A stretch of 12,650 nt of DNA from an uncultured Alistipes sp. (GCF_902388705.1 NZ_CABMQJ010000054.1:1-12650); one strand, 5' to 3'; numbered from the stretch's first letter, positions 1-8,353 are shown. Numbers and translations are program-made. The notes: a model not told the origin generated them from the sequence alone.

Positions 1-1
1 G

Positions 2-1345
2 GAGGGCGGCAGGGTGCTGCTGACGGCCTACGACAGACGCGGTTACCGCGTGGCGGTGCAACCGGCTGCGGACAGTGGGCTGATTCCCGTCGCACCGGCC
101 CGGCTGCCGCTCAATACCCTGAACCCCGGGCGCAGGCGCTGGGAGGTCGTGAACCTCGATACGGTGCGTTTCACCGAAGCCGATTCGCTGCGCCAGTGCG
201 GGACGTTCCGCGCAAAACGCTACCGCAAGGTTCCCAACCTGGTGAACGTCCACAGCTGGATGCCCGTGGCGTTCAACCCGTTCGATGCCGTGGACGAGCA
301 CAATATCGACCTCAACCTGGGCGTCACGCTCCTCTCGCAGAACCTGCTGTCGAACACCGAAGCCTACGCCTCGTACGGCTGGAACCGCAACGAGGGTTCG
401 CTTTTCAACCTCGGCGTGCGTTACTTCGGGCTGGGCGTGCACCTCGACCTGGACGCGTCGTACGGCGGCAACCAGCTTTTCTATTCGCTCGTGTCGTACG
501 ACCCCGAGTCGGGCGACCCGGTTTACCAGAAGCGTCCCAGCCCTGACAAATACTATTCGGTGGGCTTTTCGGCGACGCTGCCGCTCTACTTCCAGCGCGG
601 CTACCACACGCGCACGCTCTCGGTTTCGAGCGGCTGGAACTATTCGAACGGCATGGTCGCCAACCTCGACAAAATCGAGTGGAACAGCGGCAGCATCTCC
701 AACATCCAGCGCATCGGCTTCCGCCGGGGGCTGCACAAGCTCTCGTTCGGCCTGGGCTACTCCGACCAGGTGCGCATGGCGCACCGCGACTTCGCGCCGC
801 GCTGGGGGTACACGTTGAGCACTTCCTATACGTTCAACCCCGCCAATACGCACTTCAGCGACCTGATTTCGTTCTTCGGGCAGGCTTACCTGCCGGGATT
901 CGCGGCGCACAATTCGCTCAAAGTGGCCGCCACCTACCAGACTTCGGTCGGCGGGTACAAGTTCCCGGCGGGATACGCCCCCTTGAGTTACAAGTCGACA
1001 CGGCTCATTCCGCGCGGCTTCACTTCGGCCGACATCGTGTCGAACAACTATACCGCCGCGTCGCTCGACTACCAGCTTCCGGTGTGGTATCCCGAGGGCG
1101 GTATCGGCTCGGTGATTTATTTCAAGCGTATCCGGCTCAATGTCGGCGGCGACTATGCGCAGTTCCGCCGTCCTGCGGGCGAGGGGATGGACTGGCGGCG
1201 GATATGGTCGGTAGGCGGCGACATCGTGTTCGACATCAATGCATTCCGCCAGCCGGCGTCGGCCACGTCGACCTTCAAGCTGTCGGTTTACCACCCCAGC
1301 AGCGGCGGGGTGTGGTGGGCGGCGGCCGTGGGACTGCCGTTCTGA
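2..1345 (+). CDS. C-terminal part of a propeller plus outer-membrane beta-barrel protein (5' truncated)
   Basis: The reading frame is open from the first full codon (base 2), so the gene starts outside the window. The GTG at base 14 is probably only an internal valine. The first ~30 residues (LLTAYDRRGYRVAVQPA) look like the last strands of a beta-propeller blade. A short linker leads to RKVPNLVNVHSWMPV, then to about 350 residues of alternating aromatic/polar strands with Gly/Asn/Tyr turns, ending in ...AAAVGLPF with a terminal Phe, as expected of an outer-membrane beta-barrel. The pattern LLSQNLLSNT early in the barrel resembles Bacteroidota proteins that join a TolB/WD40-like propeller to a BamA-like barrel. 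The family assignment is from memory of this pattern, not from a search. The stop lies 40 bp before the penicillin-binding protein gene, so the two could be co-transcribed. Substrate and role are unknown. A plain barrel protein without a propeller cannot be excluded because the N-terminus is missing. Confidence 0.75.
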   Translation, partial: EGGRVLLTAYDRRGYRVAVQPAADSGLIPVAPARLPLNTLNPGRRRWEVVNLDTVRFTEADSLRQCGTFRAKRYRKVPNLVNVHSWMPVAFNPFDAVDEHNIDLNLGVTLLSQNLLSNTEAYASYGWNRNEGSLFNLGVRYFGLGVHLDLDASYGGNQLFYSLVSYDPESGDPVYQKRPSPDKYYSVGFSATLPLYFQRGYHTRTLSVSSGWNYSNGMVANLDKIEWNSGSISNIQRIGFRRGLHKLSFGLGYSDQVRMAHRDFAPRWGYTLSTSYTFNPANTHFSDLISFFGQAYLPGFAAHNSLKVAATYQTSVGGYKFPAGYAPLSYKSTRLIPRGFTSADIVSNNYTAASLDYQLPVWYPEGGIGSVIYFKRIRLNVGGDYAQFRRPAGEGMDWRRIWSVGGDIVFDINAFRQPASATSTFKLSVYHPSSGGVWWAAAVGLPF

Positions 1346-1360
1346 TTGTAATAAATTTTG

Positions 1361-1368
1361 TATCTTTA
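1361..1368 (+). promoter_or_regulatory. Possible -7 element upstream of the penicillin-binding protein gene
   Basis: TATCTTTA lies 17 bp before the ATG at 1386, in the only A+T-rich stretch between the two genes. It matches the Bacteroidota -7 consensus TAnnTTTG except for the last base. No good -33 TTTG is seen at the expected distance; the nearest TTG (1346-1348) is too close. The gene may therefore have its own weak promoter or be read through from the upstream gene. Confidence 0.35.
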
Positions 1369-1385
1369 GCGCAAAATTCAGGTGT

Positions 1386-3800
1386 ATGGCACAGAAGAAA
1401 AAAGCGGGTATCAGCCCGAAAACGATAAAATGGATATGGTGCGTGGTCTTTGCGCCGTTCGCACTGCTGCTAATCATGCTGCTGCTGACGGCCGCGGGGC
1501 TGTTCGGCCGCATGCCGTCGTTCGAGGAGCTGGAGAATCCCCGCAGCAACCTCGCCACCGAAATTTACTCGGAGGACGGCAAGGTAATCGGTACGTTCTT
1601 CGTGCAGAACCGCTCCTATGTCCAGTACGCCGACCTTTTCCCGGCCGATTCGACGCTCCATATCCGTCTGGCCGGCCACGAAGTGCCGCCGATCGTCGCG
1701 GCGCTGATTTCGACCGAGGACGCCCGCTTCCGCTCCCACTCGGGTATCGACATTCCGTCGCTGGCACGCGTGGCGGTCAAAACCCTGCTCCTGCAAAACA
1801 CTTCGCAGGGCGGCGGGTCGACCATTACGCAGCAGCTGGCCAAGAACCTTTTTCCGCGCGATACGGCGCGTAACGCAGGCCGCATCACCCGCACGTCGAA
1901 ACTCGTGGTGTCGAAGCTCAAGGAGTGGATTACGGCTCTGAAACTCGAATACAACTATACGAAAGAGGAGATTGCCGCCATGTACCTCAATACGGTGGAG
2001 TACGGTTCGAACGCCTACGGCATCAAGTCGGCGGCGCTGACCTTTTTCAATAAGGAGCCGCACGAGCTGAATGTGCAGGAGGCCGCTGTGCTGGTGGGCG
2101 TGGTGAACGCCCCGACGCGCTACTCGCCCATACGCAATCCCGACAATGCCTTCGCACGGCGCAACCTCGTGCTTTCGCGCATGGAGGCCGCCGGGGCGCT
2201 GACGCGCAAACAGCGCGACTCGATCAGCGCGCTGCCCATCGTGACCAACTACCGTCCCGTGTCGCACAACGAGGGTACGGCGACCTATTTCCGTGAGATG
2301 CTCCGCCTGGTGATGAACGCCGAAAAACCCAGGCGCAACCAGTTCTACACCGAATGGGACTATGATCAGGCTGTCAAGGAGTACGAGGAGAACCCGCTGT
2401 ACGGCTGGTGCCGCAAGAACCGCAAGGCCGACGGCACGCCCTACAATATCTACCGCGACGGACTGAAGATTTACACCACGATCAACTCCACGATGCAGAC
2501 CTATGCCGAGCAGGCCGTGCAGAAGCAGATGGAGTCGGTGATTCAGCCCCGCATGGATGCCCAGTACCGGCGCACCCGGACGCTTTTCATCGATGCCGAC
2601 CGCGAGGAGCGCGACCGCATCATGCGCCATGCCATCCGTTATTCGGACCGCTACCGCGAGATGAAGAACGCCGGGGTGGGCGAAAAGGAGATTAACGCCT
2701 CGTTCGACAAACCCTGTTCGATGAAGGTGTTCACCTACAAGGGCGAGCGCGACACGCTGATGACCCCGCGCGACTCGATTCTGCACCACAAGCGGATTAT
2801 GCGCGCCTCGTTCGTGGCGCTCGACCCCCGTACGGGCTATGTCAAGGCGTATGTCGGCGGCCCCAACTTCCGCTATTTCAAATACGACATGGCCAAGCAG
2901 GGCAAGCGCCAGATCGGTTCGACAATCAAGCCTTTCGTCTATACGTTCGCCATCGACCACCTGGGCATGACGCCCTGCACGATGGTGCCGAACCTTCCCG
3001 TGACAATCGAAACGGCGAACGGCACGGTGTGGTCGCCCAAGGAGGCGGGCAAGGTCGAATACGACGGCGTGCTGCATCCGCTGCGCTGGGGGCTGGCCCG
3101 CAGCCGCAACAACTACTCAGCGTGGATTATGAAGCAGGCCAAGCAGCCTGCGGCGGTCGCCGACTTCATTCATAACATGGGTATCCGCAGTTTCATCGAC
3201 CCCGTTCCGGCACTGGTGCTCGGCTCCTCGGAATCGAACGTGTTCGAACTGGTGAGCGCGTTCTCGACTTTCGCCAACGAGGGCGTGCACAACGACGCGA
3301 TTTTCGTGACCCGCATCGAGGACCGTCAGGGGAACGTGATTGCCAACTTCATACCCCAGTCGCAGGACGCCGTCAGCGAGCGCACCGCCTATACGATGCT
3401 GACGATGCTGCAGGGGGTGGTGACCTCCGGAACGGCCGGGCGCCTGATTCGCGACTACGGTTTCGCAGGGGTGGAAATCGGCGGAAAAACGGGTACTTCG
3501 AACAAAAACCGCGATGCGTGGTTCATGTGCGTCGCCCCCAAACTGGTGGCGGGCGCATGGGTCGGCGGCGAAGACCAGTCGGTGCACTTCGTGTCGGGCG
3601 GCGAGGGCAGCGTGATGGCGCTCCCGATTGTGGGCGACTTCATGAAGCGGGTTTACGGCGACGGACGCCTCGGTGTGAGCCGTGCCGACCAGTTCATCCG
3701 CCCGGCGGTGATGCCGCGCTACGATTGTGACGAGGAGGAAGAGCCGGACGGACAGTCCGCCGATGCCGAAGCGTCCGATGACGATAATTTCTTCGATTGA
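1386..3800 (+). CDS. Class A penicillin-binding protein (bifunctional peptidoglycan synthase, PBP1A/mrcA-ponA family)
   Basis: The 804-aa product polymerises lipid II into glycan strands and cross-links the peptides, acting on the periplasmic face of the inner membrane. A short basic N-terminus precedes one transmembrane helix (about residues 15-40). The GT51 domain (about 90-270) has the catalytic Glu111 in EDARFRSHSG, then GGSTITQQLAKN (143-154) and a region around EEIAAMYLNTVEYGSNAYGI. The transpeptidase domain (about 460-740) has all three active-site motifs: Ser512-x-x-Lys515 (STIK), Ser573-Arg-Asn575, and Lys701-Thr-Gly-Thr. The protein ends in a short, strongly acidic tail (DEEEEP...DDDNFFD). 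ATG at 1386 is chosen because the frame upstream runs back into the previous gene and gives no membrane-protein-like sequence, while MAQKKK followed by a hydrophobic helix is the normal family start. Length is typical. It ends before a strong terminator and appears intact. Confidence 0.96.
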   Translation: MAQKKKAGISPKTIKWIWCVVFAPFALLLIMLLLTAAGLFGRMPSFEELENPRSNLATEIYSEDGKVIGTFFVQNRSYVQYADLFPADSTLHIRLAGHEVPPIVAALISTEDARFRSHSGIDIPSLARVAVKTLLLQNTSQGGGSTITQQLAKNLFPRDTARNAGRITRTSKLVVSKLKEWITALKLEYNYTKEEIAAMYLNTVEYGSNAYGIKSAALTFFNKEPHELNVQEAAVLVGVVNAPTRYSPIRNPDNAFARRNLVLSRMEAAGALTRKQRDSISALPIVTNYRPVSHNEGTATYFREMLRLVMNAEKPRRNQFYTEWDYDQAVKEYEENPLYGWCRKNRKADGTPYNIYRDGLKIYTTINSTMQTYAEQAVQKQMESVIQPRMDAQYRRTRTLFIDADREERDRIMRHAIRYSDRYREMKNAGVGEKEINASFDKPCSMKVFTYKGERDTLMTPRDSILHHKRIMRASFVALDPRTGYVKAYVGGPNFRYFKYDMAKQGKRQIGSTIKPFVYTFAIDHLGMTPCTMVPNLPVTIETANGTVWSPKEAGKVEYDGVLHPLRWGLARSRNNYSAWIMKQAKQPAAVADFIHNMGIRSFIDPVPALVLGSSESNVFELVSAFSTFANEGVHNDAIFVTRIEDRQGNVIANFIPQSQDAVSERTAYTMLTMLQGVVTSGTAGRLIRDYGFAGVEIGGKTGTSNKNRDAWFMCVAPKLVAGAWVGGEDQSVHFVSGGEGSVMALPIVGDFMKRVYGDGRLGVSRADQFIRPAVMPRYDCDEEEEPDGQSADAEASDDDNFFD

Positions 3801-3823
3801 TAAATCCCGGAGCCCGGGAGGAT

Positions 3824-3869
3824 AAAAACGTGGAAAGGACGGGGCATTTGCCCCGTCCTTTCCACGTTT
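3824..3869. terminator. Bidirectional hairpin terminator between convergent genes (perfect 21-bp stem)
   Basis: Bases 3826-3846 are perfectly complementary to 3849-3869, leaving a nominal 2-base loop (in practice about 19 bp with a 6-base loop). The stem core is GGAAAGGACGGGGCA. The - strand copy is followed by five Ts (A-run 3824-3828); the + strand copy ends in TTT. It lies 23 bp after the penicillin-binding protein stop and can terminate that gene, while also backing up the leftward operon. A smaller 6-bp hairpin (TCCCGG, loop AGC, CCGGGA) sits just before it at 3805-3819. Confidence 0.85.
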
Positions 3870-3918
3870 GCCGGTGCGGATGACCGTCCCGGTCGGAGCG
3901 GGGGTGTGTCTGCGGATG

Positions 3919-3950
3919 AAAAACGGGCCGCCCGTGAAAGGGCGGCCCGT
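3919..3950 (-). terminator. Rho-independent terminator of the leftward susCD operon
   Basis: An 11-bp perfect stem (ACGGGCCGCCC at 3923-3933 with GGGCGGCCCGT at 3940-3950) encloses a 6-base loop. Read on the - strand it is followed by TTTTT (A-run 3919-3923), the classic intrinsic terminator layout. It begins 20 bp beyond the TAA of the last operon gene (3971-3973). A weak 5-bp hairpin (GACCG/CGGTC, 3882-3894) between the two terminators is probably incidental. Confidence 0.88.
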
Positions 3951-3970
3951 CGGGTGCAGTCTGTGCCGGG

Positions 3971-5767
3971 TTATTCCCCCGACTGACTAATGGTGTGGTC
4001 GTTCGTGATGAAAGGACGCTGCGCCTCCTTTTGCAGGATGCCCGACGTATTCCGCTGCGACTTGGCTGCCGACGGTTTGTAGTCGGTCGACTTGCGCACC
4101 ATCGTGTAGGGCCCGACGAAGAAGTCCTGGTAGGTGTACGGATCCATCGCCGTGAGGTAGTAGTTCGACCCGTTCTTTACGTTCCAGAAATCGACGGAGG
4201 TAATCGTATAACCGTCTCCGGAGGTCAGCTTGCCTTCGGCACCCGTCACGACGCCTTTGCCGTCGCCGTCGGGTTTCGCCTCGAGGCAGACGCCGGATGT
4301 GTTGAGCAGGCCGTACGCTCCGGTGGTGTGGTGCTGGTAGCGCGGAAGCAGTTGCAGGCTGCCGCCGTCGTCGAGGGTGGCGATTCCCGTCCGTTTGTAT
4401 ATCTTGAAACTCTTGGTCGAACTGGTGTAAGAAACGTAGAACTCGTAGTCGTCCTTAAGCGACGTGTAGCCCCAGCCGCGGATGAAGTAGGTGCCGTTTT
4501 GTGTTCTGGGCCGGATTACGATGTCGAAGCTGTACGAGGTTTTCGATTTCTCGGACGAAGCCGAAGTCACTGTCCATGTTCCCAGCCATGCCTTGTAGGC
4601 ATCGGTCATCGCGTCGGGCAGCTTTGCCGTCGTTACGCTTTGCCGGAAAATCTTCGTCGAGGCGGACATGTAGTTGGGGTCGACGCCGAAGCCTAACACC
4701 ACGTATTCCGCTTCGTCGTACAGGTAGCTGAATGTAACCGTCTTTATGCCCGAGTAGAGTTTCGCGCTCGTGAGGCCGGCGCAGATCATCGTCTGCAGCT
4801 CCTTGTCGGTGTAACCTTCCGCTTCCCATGCCGGGAGAACCGTTACGTAATATTTGTCGGAGTTGGACGGGGTAGCCTTTACCTTGACCGAGTTGAATGT
4901 GGTCGTGAGTTCGTAATCGAGCGTATTCTCCGAAACGGCCGGCTTGGGCCCCGAGATGATGAACGAGTCGTCTTCGTTCGCGAAGTAGTAATCCTCCTTC
5001 AGTTCGAGCTGCTGTGCGGTGACGCCGTTGATTGTCAGCGGCTCGTACAGTTCGATTCCCGTCTTGGTGTAGATGAACGGGGCGGCATAGGATTTTATGC
5101 CCTTGTCGGTTTCCTGCCGGATTGTGAGGTTGCGGTAGAGGAATTTGCCTTCCGAGGTGGTGATGCACTCCAGCGAGTCGCCTTTCACGACGCAGACGTA
5201 GGAGGGGAATTTCATGTTTCCGGCGGCATTCTTGTAGGCCTGCATTTCGGATGCCCAGTCGTCGGTCTGCAGCGGGGTGAGCGTGTAAAGGCTGCCCGAC
5301 TTGACGCCGCGCAGGAGGACTTTCTCGGGTTCCGCACTCAAAACCGTCCACAGGTAGTCGCCCTCGAGCCCCTTGTAGTTCGAGCCGTAGCCATCCGGGT
5401 TACGCGGGTGCACGAAGTAGTTGATTAACTCGTTCTTGGTGTCGAACGTCAGGGTGGCGCCCGCTTCCTGTCCCATCGAATAGAGGCTGGTGACGGTCTT
5501 CGTCGCGTTTGCTATTTCCGAGCAGACGGTTACCTGCCCGTCGGCGAATTTGAAGAAGAGGTTGAACCCACCGAAAGCCTGCGTGGGGTTGGGGTAGTAT
5601 TTCACGGCCCAGCCGTGCTCCGCACCCTCGAGCACGGAGATGGCTTTCGCGACGGCCTCTTCGATCCGGTCGCTGGCGCTTTTGTCGAAATAGTCGTTCT
5701 CCTCCTTCAGGCAGGAGTTCATCACCAGCGGGAGCACGCCCAATAATAATATCGCTAATTTTTTCAT
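3971..5767 (-). CDS. DUF4302-type surface lipoprotein (598 aa)
   Basis: This is a lipoprotein of unknown function, fourth and last gene of the operon. MKKLAILLLGVLPLVMNSC is a signal peptide with Cys19 as the lipid-modified residue. The following LKEEND contains the K-(D/E)2 pattern known as a Bacteroidota surface-export signal, so exposure outside the cell is likely. Residues ~25-265 match my memory of DUF4302: FDKSASDRIEEAV, then AEHGWAVKYYP, GGFNLFFKFADGQVTV and later GLEGDYLW. Residues ~285-365 look like an all-beta Ig-like segment, including VKVKATPSNSDKYYVTVLPA. Residues ~390-560 begin WLGTWTVTS and look like a lipocalin-like or other beta-sandwich domain. The last ~35 residues are polar and probably disordered. 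No catalytic motif is visible. It starts 18 bp after the metallohydrolase stop. A role as substrate-binding partner of the SusC/SusD complex is inferred from context only; the domain limits are approximate. Confidence 0.87.
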   Translation of the reverse strand: MKKLAILLLGVLPLVMNSCLKEENDYFDKSASDRIEEAVAKAISVLEGAEHGWAVKYYPNPTQAFGGFNLFFKFADGQVTVCSEIANATKTVTSLYSMGQEAGATLTFDTKNELINYFVHPRNPDGYGSNYKGLEGDYLWTVLSAEPEKVLLRGVKSGSLYTLTPLQTDDWASEMQAYKNAAGNMKFPSYVCVVKGDSLECITTSEGKFLYRNLTIRQETDKGIKSYAAPFIYTKTGIELYEPLTINGVTAQQLELKEDYYFANEDDSFIISGPKPAVSENTLDYELTTTFNSVKVKATPSNSDKYYVTVLPAWEAEGYTDKELQTMICAGLTSAKLYSGIKTVTFSYLYDEAEYVVLGFGVDPNYMSASTKIFRQSVTTAKLPDAMTDAYKAWLGTWTVTSASSEKSKTSYSFDIVIRPRTQNGTYFIRGWGYTSLKDDYEFYVSYTSSTKSFKIYKRTGIATLDDGGSLQLLPRYQHHTTGAYGLLNTSGVCLEAKPDGDGKGVVTGAEGKLTSGDGYTITSVDFWNVKNGSNYYLTAMDPYTYQDFFVGPYTMVRKSTDYKPSAAKSQRNTSGILQKEAQRPFITNDHTISQSGE

Positions 5768-5785
5768 GGTTCGAAGTTGTTAGTG

Positions 5786-6670
5786 TTAGTCGTCCAGAGA
5801 TTCTAAATCCATATCGGGAACTTCGTCCGCCCGCCGCAGTACCGTTTCGCGGAGCTGGTCGATGTCGATATTCCAGCTGTTTTGCAGGTAATTGCGGACG
5901 ATTTCGAACTTCTGGTTGATAATGGCCGCGCCTGCGGTGCCTGCTGTCGTGAGCAGGCTGTCCCAGGTCGCCTGCGGGCGGGTGACATAGATGGAAATCA
6001 GCTCGACGAAGTCCTCCGTGTCCTCGGAGCCCGCGTAGCGGCTGATGAGTCCGAGCTGGAGCGCCGCAGCGTCCGTCTTGTAGGTGTCCCAGCAGGCGTC
6101 GCCTACGTACAGCGTACCTGTAATCTCCTTGAAGTCGGTCGTGTAAGGCTTGGTCTGGTTCAGGATGTGGGCGAATTCGTGGTGAATCGTCTTGAAGTAG
6201 TTCGTGCTGGCGTTGATCGAAGCTATTTGCAGGGCGTCCACGTTGAAGAGCGTGATTTTCTTTCCGCCCTCGGCCGTACCCAGGATGATCGAGCCGTTGC
6301 TTTTGTAGGCCGGCGATCCCGTGAGGAAGAGGATTTTCGGGAAATACGAGCGGATGAACTCGCGGCTGCCCGTCACTTCGTCGTAGGGCTCGAGGCAGAG
6401 TGCGATGACGAGCTTGGCCAGCGCGATGGACTGGTTGTAATCGGCCGGCGTCAGGTAGTAACCCATGCTCGACTCTATGTCCGAGTAGCGGTATTGGAAC
6501 TCGATATTGTAGGGTGTCATGTAGTGCCTGTCGAGCCAGCGGTCGAAATCGTTCTTTACGACCTGGGGCTCCCGGATTACGCTCGTCGAATCCAGGTCGT
6601 CTTCCGAGCAGGCGGTAATGGCTGCGCAGAAGAGAAGCAATGAAAGGAAATAAATGAGATTCTTTTTCAT
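5786..6670 (-). CDS. HExxH zinc metallohydrolase lipoprotein associated with SusC/SusD import
   Basis: The 294-aa product has a lipoprotein signal peptide ending AAITAC with Cys21, then SEDDLD, an acidic stretch compatible with surface export. The key motif is HHEFAHIL: His164-Glu165-x-x-His168, the usual zinc-binding and catalytic trio of gluzincin-type metallopeptidases. About 50 residues on, SEDTEDFVELIS (215-226) offers a third acidic zinc ligand, probably Glu223 or Glu219. This fits the putative zinc-binding metallopeptidase family (Peptidase_Mx1) and the 'substrate import-associated zinc metallohydrolase lipoprotein' group known to sit beside SusC/SusD genes. No pro-domain or extra module is seen; length is typical. 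The gene starts 25 bp after the susD-like stop and is followed 18 bp later by the DUF4302 gene. Substrate and proteolytic activity are unproven; trimming of a peptide or protein ligand at the cell surface is an inference. Confidence 0.92.
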   Translation of the reverse strand: MKKNLIYFLSLLLFCAAITACSEDDLDSTSVIREPQVVKNDFDRWLDRHYMTPYNIEFQYRYSDIESSMGYYLTPADYNQSIALAKLVIALCLEPYDEVTGSREFIRSYFPKILFLTGSPAYKSNGSIILGTAEGGKKITLFNVDALQIASINASTNYFKTIHHEFAHILNQTKPYTTDFKEITGTLYVGDACWDTYKTDAAALQLGLISRYAGSEDTEDFVELISIYVTRPQATWDSLLTTAGTAGAAIINQKFEIVRNYLQNSWNIDIDQLRETVLRRADEVPDMDLESLDD

Positions 6671-6695
6671 GGTTCAGCTCTTTGTTAGTCGTTCG

Positions 6696-8324
6696 TTATC
6701 TGGGATTTTTCGTCAGGCCGGCAGCGATGACGTCGGCCGGGAGCTGCAGGCAGCGGCGCGGGTCGCGGTTGCCGCCCTCGTCCGACATTTTGTCGGTGAT
6801 TTTGACCAGGGTGTTCTCGTCCTGGTCGATCAGCCGGCGGTAGATGGTGATGCCGTAGCGGCGGGTGTCGAACCAGCGCATGCCCATGTGCATGAATTCG
6901 ATGCGGCGCATGAACAGGATGGCGTGAATCATGTTCTCCTGCGTGCCGGTTTCGACGAGAAATCCCGGGTTGAGCTCTTTCTTGGGCGTCCTGTTCTTGT
7001 TCTTCAGGTCGTCCGGCTTTTCCGGGTCTTTGTCCGTCATGTCGTAGGCCAGTTTGTCCGCCCAGTTGTTAATCGACTCTTCGGTCAGTTCCTTGTAGTA
7101 GGAGGCGGTGATCTGGTTTTTGGCCCACATGTTCATGTCGGCCAGGGCCGAGGTGTAGTCTTTCTTCATGATGTAGGCCTCGGCGCGGTTCAACAGGGCC
7201 TCGTCGGCGCTGGCGATGACGAACAGCGAGTGGGTATATCCGATTTTCTGCACCGGGTCCGTGTATTCGAAAACATAAGGGGTTCTGGGCAGGATATAAC
7301 GCCCCGAGCCGTAAATCCAGGTGCGCATTTTCCAACCGTATTTGCTTCCCAGCGGGCTCATCGTGGTCGATGACGTTTCGGTCGTTTCGTAGGTTGCGAT
7401 CGATTTGCCGTGGGTGTAGCGGTTGACGCTGCCGTAGCTGCCGAATATGGCGCCTGCATCCGACATCCCCGTGGCAATCAGGTAGTTGGCCTTCACCGAT
7501 GTGCTGTTGTAGGCTTTCGAGATGTCGTTCAGCGGGTTGCGCGGGAAGCCGGCGAGGTAGGCCAGATCGCGGAGCTGCGACTGCGGATCCGAGCCCAGGG
7601 CCATGCCTGCGTATTTGATGGCGTTGTCCCAGTCTTCGTGGAACAGGAAGACGCGCGATGCGAAACAGCAGGCAGCCTTGTAGTTGAAGTGGTATTTGGG
7701 AATGTTGTAGATCGCATCGTCGATCAGCGGAATACCCTCTTCGATGTCGGCAATCATCTTTTCGTAGACGTCGGCGACGGTGCCCCGGTCGTATTTGGGA
7801 TTCAGCTCGGTTTCGGCATGATCCATATAGGGCACGCCGAGGTCTTCCGGGTGGTTGGTGTTGTAGTGCATGCAGAACATGTTGACCAGCACCCAGTGGC
7901 CGTAGGCGCGGCACAGGAGCGCTTCGCCCCGGGCGGCTTTGAGCGTCGGCGTGTTCGCCCCGCCCAGGTCCTGGATGGCCGAGAGCGCCTGGTTGGCCGC
8001 AGCGATGGTAACGTAGGCGTTGCTCCACACGGCGTTGGGGTTTTCGTTGGTTTCCACGGCACTTACCTCCTGCCAGTTGTAGAGCTCTTCCTGAAGTTGA
8101 TTGTGGCTTTTGGTCGAGCCGTAGTCGTCGACGTTGTCCGACGAGAACTCGGCGCACATGTTATAGCAGTTCTTCGGATAGGCCGACACCAGCATCTTGA
8201 CGATTTTCTCTTCGGAGTCCAACTCGGCGCGGCTGTCGGGCATTTTATCCAGGAAATCGTCACAGGATGCGAGGGCGACCGCCGCCAGCGCAAGGATTAA
8301 CGGATATACGATATGCTTTTTCAT
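6696..8324 (-). CDS. SusD/RagB family outer-membrane nutrient-binding lipoprotein
   Basis: The 542-aa product is the surface lid that captures substrate and delivers it to the partner SusC channel. The signal peptide ends VALASC, with lipid Cys21 followed by DDFLDKMPDSR, the characteristic SusD start. Helical TPR-like SusD motifs follow in order: WSNAYVTIAAANQALSAI (100-117), ARGEALLCRAYGHWVLVNMF (131-150), GTVADVYEKMIADIEEG (181-197) and KAACCFASRVFLFHEDWDNA (216-235). Near the C-terminus, MRRIEFMHMGMRWFDTRRYG corresponds to the conserved ERR-EL-x-FEG-RWFDLRR block. It ends GLTKNPR. Length is usual for the family and there is no sign of damage. It lies 29 bp downstream of the SusC gene, as expected for an obligate pair. 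Ligand specificity cannot be read from the sequence. Confidence 0.96.
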   Translation of the reverse strand: MKKHIVYPLILALAAVALASCDDFLDKMPDSRAELDSEEKIVKMLVSAYPKNCYNMCAEFSSDNVDDYGSTKSHNQLQEELYNWQEVSAVETNENPNAVWSNAYVTIAAANQALSAIQDLGGANTPTLKAARGEALLCRAYGHWVLVNMFCMHYNTNHPEDLGVPYMDHAETELNPKYDRGTVADVYEKMIADIEEGIPLIDDAIYNIPKYHFNYKAACCFASRVFLFHEDWDNAIKYAGMALGSDPQSQLRDLAYLAGFPRNPLNDISKAYNSTSVKANYLIATGMSDAGAIFGSYGSVNRYTHGKSIATYETTETSSTTMSPLGSKYGWKMRTWIYGSGRYILPRTPYVFEYTDPVQKIGYTHSLFVIASADEALLNRAEAYIMKKDYTSALADMNMWAKNQITASYYKELTEESINNWADKLAYDMTDKDPEKPDDLKNKNRTPKKELNPGFLVETGTQENMIHAILFMRRIEFMHMGMRWFDTRRYGITIYRRLIDQDENTLVKITDKMSDEGGNRDPRRCLQLPADVIAAGLTKNPR

Positions 8325-8353
8325 AGTTTGTCTGTTCGTTTAACGTGGGTGAT

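Noticed and set aside
1239..1385. Upstream extension of the penicillin-binding protein frame from an ATG at 1239
   Set aside because: It lies inside the end of the preceding gene in another frame and gives an Arg/Pro/Cys-rich peptide; the family start fits the ATG at 1386.
1470..3077. Open frame of 535 codons on the - strand opposite the penicillin-binding protein gene
   Set aside because: Same codon-aligned antisense effect; the + strand has all catalytic motifs of the family.
6654..8300. Open frames on the + strand opposite the susD and metallohydrolase genes
   Set aside because: Codon-aligned shadows with Val/Arg/Gly-rich translations and no recognisable motif.
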